From assembly GCF_040869045.1 (NCBI RefSeq), contig NC_090322.1:188851477-188915476 (forward strand): a stretch of 64,000 nucleotides of DNA, read 5' to 3'. The position numbers were made by a program, and so were the translations under genes. The first letter of the stretch is position 1; each line of letters starts with the position of its first letter. This DNA is from Eurosta solidaginis. Lineage: Eukaryota > Arthropoda > Insecta > Diptera > Tephritidae. This document shows, one piece after another, positions 1 to 10,492 of this stretch. The notes below the pieces were generated by a model. The model worked only from the letters and a program-made list of their open reading frames with translations, was not told the DNA's origin and did no database searches.

Positions 1-290
1 CACCCCGCAGATCCTGGGTTCGCGCCCCAGACAAGCCAACACCGAAAATTTAGAAAGTTTTTTTTTTCAATTAGAAAAAAGTTTTTCTAAGCGGGATTAC
101 CCCTCGGCATTGATTTGGCAAACACTCCATTCTGCTATGAAAAGCTTCTCAGTGAAACAGTATAAAACATGTAGGTTCCGTCCCGTCATTTTTTGGGAAA
201 AATTAAAAGAAGCACGACGCAAATTAGAAAAACTCGGGCTGAAATCTCTTTGTAGTTTATCGCGCCATACATTTATTTTTTTAACTTAAT
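1..290 (+). repeat. tRNA-derived SINE (SINE-1), cut by window edge
   Basis: The copy begins inside the tRNA-like head: a box-B-like GGGTTCGCGCCCC lies at about 17-29. The family body follows, with AAGCGGG, CGGCATTGATTTGGCAAACA, the AAAAGCTTCTCAGTGAAA block, and a 3' part ending in TATCGCGCCATACATTTATTTTT. The same ordered blocks recur at 8467-8817 and 54738-55092, so this is a dispersed family. The first ~70 bases of the head lie outside the window. It is non-coding and would depend on another element for retrotransposition. Confidence 0.75.
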
Positions 291-567
291 CGACTAAAAT
301 TTAACATTTTATTCAAATTTTGGAATGTTTTGGGCAGTTTCTGTACATTTCCACAAACTCTTGGAAAGAATCAAAAAGCATTTCGAACATTAGTTGCGCT
401 ATTTTAAGTTTCAAGTTTTTCGAAATCTTTTTATTCATTACTTTTCATGATAGATCCAGAAGTATGCCATTTTAAGCTCTGTCCGTGACAGACAGATCAA
501 AAACTTAATCTAGTTAATAGCAGTGAAAAATTATTTCAATAATGAAGTTAATTTTTTAAATTCTACT

Positions 568-683
568 GGCTCATTCCATTTCAAGACACCCGGTCCGCGC
601 AGGACATGATTTTTGATTTCGATGAAATTTTAATATGTTGTTCTTTGGTAAAAATAATGAAACACGTGTTGTTTTTTGTTGCC
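568..683 (+). repeat. Left terminal inverted repeat of the 568-7254 element
   Basis: Starts GGCTCATTCCATTTCAAGAC and contains a long shared block (GATTTTTGATTTCGATGAAA and onward to TGTTCTTTGGT). It pairs with 7139-7254 with few mismatches. Confidence 0.75.
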
Positions 684-1443
684 TAAAAAAATTTTTTTTT
701 CGGATTTAGCGGTAATTGAATTCCTTAAAATGCAGTCTGTATTTTATTAACCTATTTTTTCAACTGTCAATAACTTTGTCAAAAATTAACCGATTCTCAC
801 GGGGGTTAAGATACTTGGCTTGGATATCATACGTGGTTCCAGGCTCTGGATCAGGGACTGGTATCAGTCTTAGACCGGCCATAGTGACGAATTGTCACAC
901 GTGATTGGTTGTCACGTCCTGCACGAGGTGCCCCTGCTTCTACTGATAATGGCGGACCTAGAGAGGACAACTCGATAAAACCCGCACCCCTGAGTCATTG
1001 TGCCGAGCTCAGGGGAGGGAGGACCCTGTTAAGGGTCAAGATCGGTACTCAACGGTGACGAACCGGATTGTTAGGGACTTGATTTTGACTATGGATAGGA
1101 ATTGATGACTTTGGGCTGGTAGGTGCAGTATTCTGCCACCTTAGTAGGTCGGGGTGAAACCCTATCGAAATGGCTGGTAGGCTAATGCTGCACCTGCCCA
1201 CGTCCCGTTAAAACCGTGGCGGGCCTCAAGGTACGTTCCGGCTCCGTCGCCGTTAAGTTGGTGGTGTAGGTGCGGTTGAAGATTTTCCCGCTTTGCGTCC
1301 GGTCTGGCTCTGAACGCATTACTCATAAGGTAATGCGTCAACCCTCGCGTGGCCTCCCTGCGCAGCATAGATAACCACGGGACCGTTGAAGGGCGACTAC
1401 ACAATTGGCTCCGGATAGCGGCCTTGAGGGGGGACTTCTTAGA

Positions 1444-3001
1444 ATGGATACGAAGACGAATAAAAAGGAGGGTAGGAGTGACGGAAAGTCGTTATGGTGC
1501 GAGGGACGCGACAGGTGCGGAGAGTGCTACGAAGCAGGTCGCCGCCAGCCGGGAAAGCTCCCGGCGGGTCAAAAGGGCTGATCAGACGGATCAGCGCAGG
1601 GGTTTGGTTTCAAACCCCGTAGGTACGGGTAGTTCGGGTAGTGGAGGGGTGTCGAAACCGACACCCAATGTAGGCCCATATGGAGCTGTGACAGGGAAAG
1701 GCAGAGGTCCGGCGAATGCGACGGACCAGCCCAGTACTAGTAAGGAAGCACTGTCGCGAGGAGCTTTCCCAACGGGAGCCCTAGGGTCGAAGCCTGCCGG
1801 GAAAGGTAGGCGATCGACGCCGCGTAGGAAAGCTCTGGGTGATCGGCGCCTAGCTGAGAAGATCTTGGAGCGCTACGGCGGAAGGGATGCAGCTCAGATA
1901 TCTGAGAAGCAATCCCGGACGCTGGAGTGGGCCAGGAGCATCGTAGCTTGCGACGACCACACACCGGTATCGAACGATGCGGGTGAGCAGCAGGGTTTGG
2001 GGGCTATGAAGCGGCAAAGATCGGATGAGCGGAATGCCTCAACGACAAAAAGGGCCCGAAGAGGTGGGGACGCAATTTCGTTTAGCGAAATCGCTAAACG
2101 TGCAGGCTCCATCACCCTCGGGGTCCTGGATAGGAGTAGGGAGGATGGTGCCATCTCCCGATAGGAGTGGCCGTGGGTCGCCAGCGCCATATCAGCGGCC
2201 TATATGACCGCTGTTATGGAGAGCCCAGGTACGCGGCCATGCTTCGAATACTCGGGGTGGTATCATGGTTTTAGACTGATTACTTGTGCTGACGAGCGGT
2301 CGGCCTGTATCTTTTAGAAAATAATTTCTTTGGTAGGGGAGGTCTGGAGGGGGGCCAGACTCGAGGCCGTGGAACGGAGGGATCTCCCCCTTCTACCGAG
2401 GGCTCGGGTGTGGTTGCCTGCCGGGCCATCTCAGCCGGAGAAAATACTCGAATTAAAGCGTTACTGCAACCCGAACCTTCCGACGCATAACTGGAGGGTC
2501 CTCAGAGTAGAGGAGGCTGTTGGGCCACGTCGGCAAGTGCTGATTCTGCTAAACGCAGAGTCCACCGGTCCTCTCTCTGACACGAGGGGGTTTATCTCCT
2601 ATGGCCTCGAGCGTGTGGTTCTCAAAATCTACCACGCCGATTCCAGGGGAGATGGTTCCTCTCCCACAGAGACTGTTCGGGAGGTGGAGGCGTCCGCAGG
2701 GGAGCCATTACCCATGGTTGTGGATGCTGACTCCGCTAATTTGGACAGCGAAAGCACTGTTGACGTCCCGTCAATAGCGGGATCTGTCATCAGTGCTAGT
2801 CGTCTGGCTGATAGGGCCGAGGAGGAGCTCCTGGCCTCCGAGGGCGAATCATCGATGGCGGGATCCGTCATCAGTGTAAGTCGTCTGTTGGGGGAGGAGG
2901 AGGATCTCTTAGTCTCTGAGGGCGAAGCCGCCAAGGATGGGGTGCAGAAGAAGAAGAGTGGTGTTGATGGAAATCCGTCAAATCAATCTTCAGCATTCTA
3001 A
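1444..3001 (+). pseudogene. LOA ORF1 (Gag-like), broken by a frameshift and two amber stops
   Basis: A plausible start is the ATG at 1444 (basic, lysine-rich N-terminus, A at -3), but that frame closes at about 1577-1581. The longer conserved frame (frame 2) is open from 1334, with no ATG, to a TAG at 2162-2164. The same frame continues past a second TAG at 2315-2317 and ends at 2999-3001. The basic middle part and the C-terminal domain near 2330-2620 (WRGARLEAVERRDLP, PRARVWLP, NPNLPTHNWRVLRVEE) resemble the LOA-type ORF1 domain annotated as DUF4780. The tail is acidic and carries two copies of a (S/A)GSVIS motif. ORF1 proteins bind element RNA. A frame switch near 1480-1500 plus two in-frame stops suggests this copy cannot make full-length ORF1. 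Readthrough is possible but unsupported. Confidence 0.75.
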
Positions 3002-6000
3002 GGCGGCTTCCGCAAACTTGTTGCTCTGTCTTGAGAAAGGCGGAGTGGATATTGTCCTTGTCCAGGAGCCGTGGCTGAGTAGTAACGGCGGAAAAATTTC
3101 TGGATTAAGGACGGGAAAATTCCACACCTTGGTGCATGGGGAGGCAGGTAGGCCTAGATCCTGTGTGCTTATTAAAAAGGAATTTAAAGCTTTTATTCTC
3201 TCTAATTTCAGCAATGCTGACGTAACCACGGTCTGCCTCGAGCGAGGCAGTAACGAATTGTGGGTGGTCTCAGCGTATATGCCCCATGGGGACGTAACGG
3301 GACCACCGCCTGTGATACTGGGCGAAATCACCGCTGAAGCAAGGCGGAGAGGTGTTGGCGTAATCATAGGTGCCGATGCTAATGCACACCATAGCATATG
3401 GGGGAGCTCGGATACGAACACCAGAGGTGAGTCTTTATTTACTTTTATTGTAGATGAGGGACTTTGTATATGTAATAGGGGGAATGACCCGACTTTTATT
3501 ACTGCGGTAAGGGAGGAGGTCCTGGACCTCACCCTGGTTAGCAGAGAACTGGAAGATCGGATATCTGGATGGAGGGTTCTCAACGAGCACTCTTTCTCTG
3601 ATCACCGATATATTCAGTTCTCGGTGAATGAAGAGCGTCCCGGTAAAATATCTTTTAGGAACCCTAAAAGTACCAACTGGGACTTGTATTGTAGGAAGTT
3701 GGGAGAGCTATTGCCTGAGGCGCCTATCGTTGGTTCGGACCTGTCCGAATCTGAAATAGACGGTCTGGTGGAAAACTTCACCTTGGCAAGCAATAGCGCC
3801 TTTCAACAGTCCTGCCCACTGAAAACTTACAGGGGGAAGGGCAAGCCGCCCTGGTGGTCTGATTCCCTTGACGACCTAAGAGCGTCCAGTAGGCGGCTCT
3901 TTAATAGAGCCAGGAGGAGTAAACTACCCTCGGACTGGGAGCTCTATAAGGTGAGTCTGGGGATTTATAAATATGAAATAAGGTTAGCCAAGCGAGATTC
4001 ATGGCGAAGCTTCTGCGAAAACGTAGAGGGCTGCAATGAATCCGCGAGGCTTAGAAAAATACTCTCTAGGAATCCCGCCCCTCGGGGGTATCTGAGAGAT
4101 GATGGTGGGGACTGGTCGATGAGTAGCGAGGAGTCCCTGAGACTTTTACTGGACAATCATTTTCCCGATGTCCCAGTTGCGCAGGGATCTTCGCTTGCGT
4201 GGTCGGCGGTTGCTGGCCATGCAGAAATGCCTGCCATCCCACTACGGGAAAGTCAAATATCCTGGGCTATAAATTCGTTCAAGCCCTATAAGTCACCCGG
4301 TCCGGATGGCATCATTCCTGCGCAACTTCAAAGGTCTTTAGGGATTTCCTGCCGCTGGTTGGCCATCATCTACATTAACTGCCTCAGGCTTAACTATATC
4401 CCTAAGTCGTGGCACACGGTTAGGGTCATCTTCATTCCGAAGGCCGGCAGGAGCTCTCATGTGTCACCTAAGGATTTCAGGCCAATCAGTCTCTCGTCGT
4501 TTCTTCTTAAGACGTTTGAGCGGCTGATTGACCTGTACCTACGAGAAAGGATACCTGGGGGGTTACTGTCGGCTTCACAGCATGCGTACTGCAAAGGCAG
4601 ATCGACGGAAACGGCTCTCCATTCGATTGTAAAGCAAATAGAGGGGTCTCTAGAACATAAAGAGTATGCTCTGGGTGCCTTTCTAGACATCGAGGGGGCT
4701 TTTAACAATGTTCTACCGGGGGCAATAGAAAGAGCTCTGGTGGGTTTAGGAGTCGAAGCGGCTCTGGTTGAATTTATTAGCAAACTTCTATGCGGCAGAA
4801 TTGTCGCAGCGGAGTGGGGAGGAGCCATAATAAGGAGGAAGGTGTGCAGGGGCACGCCACAGGGAGGTGTCCTATCTCCTCTGCTCTGGGTTGTGGTAGT
4901 CAACGAGCTTCTTGTGGAGCTGGAAGCCAATGGCTGTCGGGTGGTTGCCTATGCAGATGACCTCGCTATCCTAGTCAGGGGCAAATTTCTGGGCACCCTG
5001 CGCGATGTTCTGCAGGGATACCTGGATACTGTGGCTAGGTGGGCTGAATCATGTGGAGTGGCGGTCAACCCGGGAAAAACAGAATTGGTTCTTTTTACAA
5101 GAAGATATAAGATACCCGACTTCAGAACTCCTTCGATTGGAGGGGTACCGTTGGTACATACTGACAGGGTTAAATATTTGGGAATTGTTCTGGACAAGAA
5201 GCTGTCCTGGAGGCCCAATGTGGAAGATAGGGCCAGGAAGGCCGCGGTTGCCTTGTACTGCTGCAGGGGGGCTATCGGAAAGAGATGGGGGCTCTCGCCA
5301 GGAGTAGTACACTGGCTTTATGAGATGGTGGTCAAACCGATTCTGCTATATGGGGTGCTGGTCTGGTGGAAAGCACTGGACACGGCGAGCACCTCCAAAA
5401 TGCTAGTGTCAGTGCAACGGACGGCGCTTATCGGTATCAGTGGCGCTATGAGAACAACACCTACCTTGGCACTGAATGTCATGCTGAATATACATCCAGT
5501 AGATATTGCGGGAAAGGCAGCCGCGGCCCGGTCGTTGGTCAGGCTTCGTGATATGGGTTATATGCTTTTTGATTTCGGACACTCTAGCCTTCTTACTAGT
5601 TTCGACTTTATCCCGGACAGGACGGACTATTGCATGCCGGTGGCCGCTCCCTATACAACCTTCACCCCAGTCATTCCCCCGAGGGAGGAGTGGAGAAGAG
5701 GAATTATCTGGGGCATGGGACCGGTTAACTTGTTCACGGATGGGTCGAAGTTGGACGGAAAGGTTGGCGGGGGGGTCTTTTGTCAAGAGCTAAATGTAAG
5801 CCGCAAGTTTAAGTTGGCTGATCACTGCAGTGTATTCCAAGCGGAAGTTGCTGCGATTAAGGATGCGGTGGATGAAATGCTATCCAGCGCTGCTACGGTT
5901 AGGGAATTTAACATCTACTCTGATAGCCAAGCGGCTATAAAGGCCTTGAGCTCAACTACAGTGCGATCGAGGGTGGTCTGGGAGTGCCTGACCACACTTG

Positions 6001-6569
6001 CGATTGCATTGAATTATTTTACAATTAAGATTATCTGGGTCCCGGGCCATAGTGATATTCCGGGTAACTGTCAAGCGGATCTCTTAGCCCGAATCGGTAC
6101 AACTGAACCGGATGAAGATGGCTGTAGGGATTTCGGGATTCCGCTAGCCACCTGTGGATTGCTCTTCCATAGCTGGGCCTCGAGTCAGCTCAGCAAACAT
6201 TGGGCGGACACTACGTCTTGTAGGATATCAAGATCTTTCTGGCCGAAAGTAGATGGCAGGAGGTCTGCTGAAATAATTGGGTTCACTAAGGCTCACCTAT
6301 CAATGGTCATTGGGGTTTTGACAGGGCACTGTCCCATGGGTATCCATGCGGTACGTCTCAATATATTGGAAACTCCATCCTGCTGCAGCTGTATGGAGGA
6401 TGATGAGGTGGAATCACCAAATCACTTTATGCTTGACTGCCCAGCTTTTGCCAGAACTAGGCGAAAGTATTTCGGCCGTGACTCACTTGGATCTCCCGAG
6501 GAGCTATCCAAGGTTGAGATCGGGATCATTCGGAACTTTATCGTTGCTACCCAACGATTCTCTAAGTAG
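2967..6569 (+). CDS. LOA ORF2: endonuclease, reverse transcriptase, RNase H
   Basis: An uninterrupted 1200-residue frame. I chose the ATG at 2967 (MEIRQINLQ, the usual start of the endonuclease fold) over the in-frame ATG at 2937; either overlaps the end of ORF1 in a different frame. An APE-type endonuclease (about 1-225) has E34 in VQEPW, D137/N139 in GADANAHH and the SDH motif at 211-213. The reverse transcriptase (about 430-720) shows YKSPGPDGI, D574 in FLDIEGAF, RGTPQGGVLSPLLW and YADD at 662-665. RNase H (about 920-1050) has D925 in FTDGSK, an E in FQAEVAAI, D in YSDSQAA and a C-terminal VPGHSDIPGN. A CCHC-like motif begins at C1139. The enzyme nicks target DNA and copies element RNA at the nick. 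All visible catalytic residues are present, so this ORF may be active, although its ORF1 is broken. Confidence 0.92.
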   Translation: MEIRQINLQHSKAASANLLLCLEKGGVDIVLVQEPWLSSNGGKISGLRTGKFHTLVHGEAGRPRSCVLIKKEFKAFILSNFSNADVTTVCLERGSNELWVVSAYMPHGDVTGPPPVILGEITAEARRRGVGVIIGADANAHHSIWGSSDTNTRGESLFTFIVDEGLCICNRGNDPTFITAVREEVLDLTLVSRELEDRISGWRVLNEHSFSDHRYIQFSVNEERPGKISFRNPKSTNWDLYCRKLGELLPEAPIVGSDLSESEIDGLVENFTLASNSAFQQSCPLKTYRGKGKPPWWSDSLDDLRASSRRLFNRARRSKLPSDWELYKVSLGIYKYEIRLAKRDSWRSFCENVEGCNESARLRKILSRNPAPRGYLRDDGGDWSMSSEESLRLLLDNHFPDVPVAQGSSLAWSAVAGHAEMPAIPLRESQISWAINSFKPYKSPGPDGIIPAQLQRSLGISCRWLAIIYINCLRLNYIPKSWHTVRVIFIPKAGRSSHVSPKDFRPISLSSFLLKTFERLIDLYLRERIPGGLLSASQHAYCKGRSTETALHSIVKQIEGSLEHKEYALGAFLDIEGAFNNVLPGAIERALVGLGVEAALVEFISKLLCGRIVAAEWGGAIIRRKVCRGTPQGGVLSPLLWVVVVNELLVELEANGCRVVAYADDLAILVRGKFLGTLRDVLQGYLDTVARWAESCGVAVNPGKTELVLFTRRYKIPDFRTPSIGGVPLVHTDRVKYLGIVLDKKLSWRPNVEDRARKAAVALYCCRGAIGKRWGLSPGVVHWLYEMVVKPILLYGVLVWWKALDTASTSKMLVSVQRTALIGISGAMRTTPTLALNVMLNIHPVDIAGKAAAARSLVRLRDMGYMLFDFGHSSLLTSFDFIPDRTDYCMPVAAPYTTFTPVIPPREEWRRGIIWGMGPVNLFTDGSKLDGKVGGGVFCQELNVSRKFKLADHCSVFQAEVAAIKDAVDEMLSSAATVREFNIYSDSQAAIKALSSTTVRSRVVWECLTTLAIALNYFTIKIIWVPGHSDIPGNCQADLLARIGTTEPDEDGCRDFGIPLATCGLLFHSWASSQLSKHWADTTSCRISRSFWPKVDGRRSAEIIGFTKAHLSMVIGVLTGHCPMGIHAVRLNILETPSCCSCMEDDEVESPNHFMLDCPAFARTRRKYFGRDSLGSPEELSKVEIGIIRNFIVATQRFSK

Positions 6570-6683
6570 TTATATCTACGTCACCGTTAGTTTAGTTTAT
6601 TATATGTGGTATCACAACGGACCGTCATGTTGTCCAAGTGAGCTTCCTCTATCAGGGAAGCTACCACCCAACCTAACCTAACC
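6570..6683 (+). other. LOA 3' UTR and CCTAA-repeat tail
   Basis: A short 3' UTR ends in three consecutive CCTAA-type units in place of poly(A). The last unit merges with the target sequence TAACC, so microhomology between tail and target may have set the 3' junction. A decayed relative of this tail (ACCTAACCTAGCC on the minus strand) is seen at about 10493-10506. Confidence 0.7.
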
Positions 6684-7138
6684 TAACCGATTCTCACGAT
6701 TTTTTCTATGAAATGTTCGTTATTACTTTTAATTTTATATAAATTTATAAACAATTGCATATAGTTAAAAAAAATTTATTTTTTTAGTATGTAGTAAAAA
6801 TGTATGACTTTTTTTTTCAAAAATTAATATTTCAAAAAAAAAGGTTATTGGTTTTTGTTTAAACTTTTTCTATATCGAGTGAGCAGTTAATGCTTCAACT
6901 TGGGTAAATATCCATTCCCCAAAGCTCGTTGTTTTGGAAATATGAATATTTGAATATTAAACTTTTCGCCATATATTGATGCAATACATATCAGCATACA
7001 AGGCGATCAGTGCCAAATGGTTAAAATTAATAAACAATATTACATTTACTATTGAAAACATTCATTTGTTGTTATTTTTCAGAATTATAGTGATTTTGTC
7101 GTAAATCGGCGGCATATGTGCACATCACTTGCCGCCGT

Positions 7139-7254
7139 GGCAAAAAAAAAAAATCCGTGTTTCATTATTGTGACCAAAGAACAACATATTAAAATTTCAT
7201 CGAAATCAAAAATCATGTTTTGCGCGTACCGGGTGTCGTGAATTGGAATGAGCC
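7139..7254 (-). repeat. Right terminal inverted repeat of the 568-7254 element
   Basis: Reverse complement of the 568-683 arm. Just inside it lies a second, smaller imperfect palindrome (GGCGGCATATGTGCACATCA and its mirrored half, 7108-7136). Confidence 0.75.
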
Positions 7255-7258
7255 TACT

Positions 7259-8466
7259 TTTCCACCTCAATGATTTGGTGCCGTACATGTGTCGCTCCAC
7301 GAAAAAGGACCTTAACTCGTACGGCGAGCAGATATAGTGGGTGATGTGCGCTAGTTTTCGCATTTTGTTAAAATTACTGTTGAATTTAACTGTTCGTAAC
7401 TCAAAAATTAATAAAAATATCGACTTCTGGTTTTAACAAATTTCTAGAACGAATTTCATTTCTAATAAATCGTTTCTTTTTGCGCTGTGGGTTACGTTTA
7501 TTGGCTAACTTTGCCCGGTGCCCTTACAATAATTCAAACCACCTTGTAATAGCACGTGCACTCGCACAGTTGGTTAGTGTTGCAAATAACCTTTAAAACA
7601 TTTATTATAGCAATCATAATAAAAAATTCAAACACTTTATACGAAATAATAAAAGTGCTTTGTACATATGTGAGCACTTATTAATGGTACCTACATTGTT
7701 GTTAACTATTAACGTTTTCGCAACTCACTCTTAAAGAATTTAATTATTTTTATGGCCAGCTATCTGCTCTTGAAGTTTCCACGCACAATTTACAACCTTT
7801 TTGTTTCGAAATATGACCCATTATATAATTTAGTATTTTAGAAAATATATGCACAAACACTACAAAAAGCAAAATTACCTCAGAACAAAGATAATGAAAG
7901 TGCTCATAACACAAACATTTGTGCCACAGTTTCGTAGTGAACTTAATAATGAAGAATATTTCACCGTATATCACAAATTTGTCCTTGCTTTCAGAAAATT
8001 TTCATTAGTTTGAAGAAAAAAAAAAAATTGCTTTATGGTAGGACCGTTTTTTGAATAAAGACAATAATAGACCTGCAGCAGATTTTTCTATCACCATCAA
8101 AACTAGTAAGCTTTATAATAAATATATAAAAAGCACACACACATGCACAAACTTAAGCGAATACAGTTGGGTACATAGTGCAGGTTGTGCGTGTCTAAAA
8201 CTAATTTACGTAAAACGGCAACCTTAACTCACGCACGTCGTTAATGCTCATGTTGTGCGATAATGAATAATGCATAGAGTTTATACATACATACTTGCAT
8301 ACACTCCTTTATACGCGTATACATACGAAATATATACATACTCACGTATCTGAACACACCCAAGTTGATATTATGTTTTTGAACGCGACATCAATATTGT
8401 GCCACCATGTCGTATACGCAACAGTTAAATAGTTTCATATCATATTTATGGTGACCATTCGTTCAG
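7259..8466. other. No gene seen; AT-rich spacer
   Basis: AT-rich DNA with short open frames of no recognisable family. A stretch near 8280-8340 is rich in TACATACATA-type short repeats. I see no RNA gene or element ends. Confidence 0.6.
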
Positions 8467-8817
8467 GGGCCGCCGTGGAGTGGAGTGATGGTAGCGCGCT
8501 CCGCTTACCACAATGAAGATGCCGGGTTCAGGCTTAGGGAAAAGCAACACCAAATTTTATAAACAAGTTTTTTTAAATAGAAGAACTTTTTTCAAAGCGG
8601 GTTCACCACTCGGCAGTGTTTGGCAAACAATCCGAGTGTATTTCTGCCATAAAAAGCTACTCAGTGAAAAGTCATATGCCTTGCAGATGACGTTCGGAGT
8701 CGGCATAGGTCCCCTCCCGCCAATTTATAGGAAACATTAAAAGGACCACGACACAAATTGGAAGAGAAGCACGGCCTAAAATCTCTTCGGAGGTTATCGC
8801 GTCTTAAATTTATTTAT
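8467..8817 (+). repeat. SINE-1, full-length copy
   Basis: The tRNA-like head is at 8467-8545 (GCCGCCGTGG, ATGGTAGCGCGCTCCG as box A region, GCCGGGTTCAGGC as a decayed box B). The head is followed by GGGAAAAGCAACACC, the AAGCGGGTTCACCACTCGGC block, CTCAGTGAAAAGTCATATGC, a GTTCGGAGTCGGCATAGG block, AATTGGAAGAGAAGCACGGC, and the end TTATCGCGTCTTAAATTTAT followed by ATTT repeats. An RNA polymerase III promoter inside the head would drive transcription. The body is not related by eye to the LINEs in this window, so the partner LINE is unknown. Confidence 0.85.
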
Positions 8818-10300
8818 TCTTTCTGGTTTTTGAGAATAACTTGGAAAATGTTTTTTTAAACTGAAAAATATTTTTATGTCCTTTTTCTTTTCCAAATAGA
8901 ACTTTTCTGGGATTTAAATGCCTTATATCGATTTGATTTGACTTGGTATTGAAGCACAACAACGCAATAATTTTTATACAGCGATAGAGGAAACAAAGTT
9001 GTTTGAAAACAGCAAATCTGCTTAAAAGATTTATTCTTTGGTAATGTTAGATTCGTTAACGTGTACTTGCAGTTTCTGTCAGTTTAATACCCACACCTTA
9101 TTCCAATGATCCGTTTTAGTATTGTGAATTCTATATGTCCAATATATTTTTTTTTTCAAATTTCATTTTGATGCTAAGCATTTCTATAACCACCTTTAGC
9201 AATATAAAAAAATTTATATATGTAAATATAAACTTAAGTATACCAAAATTACGACTGTCAACTGAGCTTTCGATTGGATGCTATATCTTTCATCTGTCCG
9301 TTGCTAGGATAACTTGAGAAAAAACGAGTTTTGTGTTTTAAAGAATTTAGTACTAAAAATATGTGTATATTGCTATTAGCATAGAATAAGTGAAATCGTT
9401 TGAAGACAAAACCACTTTAACAAAAAAAAAAAAAAAAACAAAATAATAATATTCTCAAATTAATAAGAAATTAAAAACAAAAATTGCATGACCCACTAAA
9501 TATTTCCCCAATATATTTTATGACATAACTCGCCTACAAAATTGTTTTTTCTGTAAATAGTAAGCTGCGCAGAGCTGTGATACTTATTTAAAGAAAATTT
9601 TACTGCAAATATTTGAGGGTGACATTCCATACTGCATAAATAATAAACTCTTAATAATCAGTTGGCTGAGAAATTTTTCTTAATATAAAATTAAAGTTTA
9701 TGTTCGCACCGTGGACGTTTTGCACTCGCTAGCAGCGCACAACGAAATACATCATAAACTAATTTCTAGGAGAGGTCAGAATTTTATGCAAGTGGTCTAG
9801 TATCGTTGTATTTGCAAACTTGTGTAGTATTTTTGCTACGTTATTGCAAATACGCAACATCAAAAACCGGAGTTTATTTTTTCAATTTGGAATAGCGAAT
9901 TAAAAACTGCCAAGACAAAACAAAATATGCTAAGAAAAAACTTAAAACAAAAAAAGTTGTTCGCGATCCGTAGCTTTCATTTGCTATAGCAACGTTTCCA
10001 ACAACAAATACACAAAATTCTGAACTCCAATTGTGTATTTTCCTTTGTTACTTTTTTCCTAATTTGGAAAATTTTGTTTCTCTTATTTTCTCTAAAAAAG
10101 GCGTCTCCACAAGTCCTTAATTTTTTGGCAAGCTTAATACTTGATAGCTTCGAATTTTCTAACAAATTTGTTTATTTGTTTATTTTTCATTATTACGTCC
10201 ATTTTTTGTCTGGATATTTTTGCTACATACTAGCAAACTTAAGGTACTGTTTTGATTCCGAAGTGATAATCTTGAGGGGTACATTTCACTGAAGGGTATT
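8818..10300. other. No gene seen; AT-rich spacer
   Basis: Low-complexity AT-rich DNA with poly-A runs (9420-9440). Short frames here have no family resemblance and are not credible genes. Confidence 0.6.
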
Positions 10301-10306
10301 GGGCAT

Positions 10307-10366
10307 GGAGAAGCACGGCCTGCATCTATTCGAAAGTACATCGCGCTTTGTATTTTTTATTGTTTA
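10307..10366 (+). repeat. SINE-1 3'-end fragment
   Basis: Only the last ~60 bases remain: GGAGAAGCACGGCCTGCATC followed by TACATCGCGCTTTGTATTTT, matching the end of the full copy at 8467-8817. Confidence 0.6.
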
Positions 10367-10492
10367 TTGAGCGTTATATTACATGCATTTAAAATATCTG
10401 ATACAATTTTTAATATATCCAGCAATTACCGGCAAAATGGCTTTAGTCTTAAAGTTTGATACATTGTCTTTTAGGAGATAAGATGTTATGGC

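Larger units (their letters stand above)
801..6683 (+). mobile_element. LOA-clade non-LTR retrotransposon, near full length
   Basis: The element lies between two copies of the target duplication TAACCGATTCTCAC (787-800 and 6684-6697). It has a leader of about 640 bp (801-1443), an ORF1 broken by mutations, an overlapping ORF2 with endonuclease, reverse transcriptase, RNase H and a C-terminal zinc motif, and a 3' UTR of about 115 bp. It ends in CCTAA repeats (about 6669-6683) instead of poly(A). The RNase H domain together with the ORF1 type points to the LOA/Bilbo group rather than Jockey. The perfect target duplication and intact ORF2 suggest fairly recent insertion. The exact 5' end may be off by one base because the following G also matches on both sides. 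Confidence 0.85.
568..7254. mobile_element. TIR DNA element (non-autonomous), split by a LOA retrotransposon
   Basis: Two inverted arms of about 115 bp (568-683 and 7139-7254) match at roughly 90% by eye, both starting GGCTCATTCCA. The outermost bases are flanked by TACT on each side (564-567 and 7255-7258), a possible 4-bp target duplication. Without the LOA insertion (801-6683) the element is about 0.8 kb, AT-rich, with no transposase-like ORF, so it looks like a MITE or internally deleted derivative. The superfamily cannot be assigned from what I see. It predates the LOA insertion, since that element and its target duplication lie between the arms. Confidence 0.65.

Noticed and set aside
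716..904. 62-residue frame at the LOA 5' junction
   Set aside because: Spans the junction between the TIR element and the LOA leader, so it cannot be an ancestral gene.
6660..6690. Telomere-like CCTAA repeats as a telomeric remnant
   Set aside because: Only three units, located exactly at the 3' end of a non-LTR element with a target duplication, so they are its tail.
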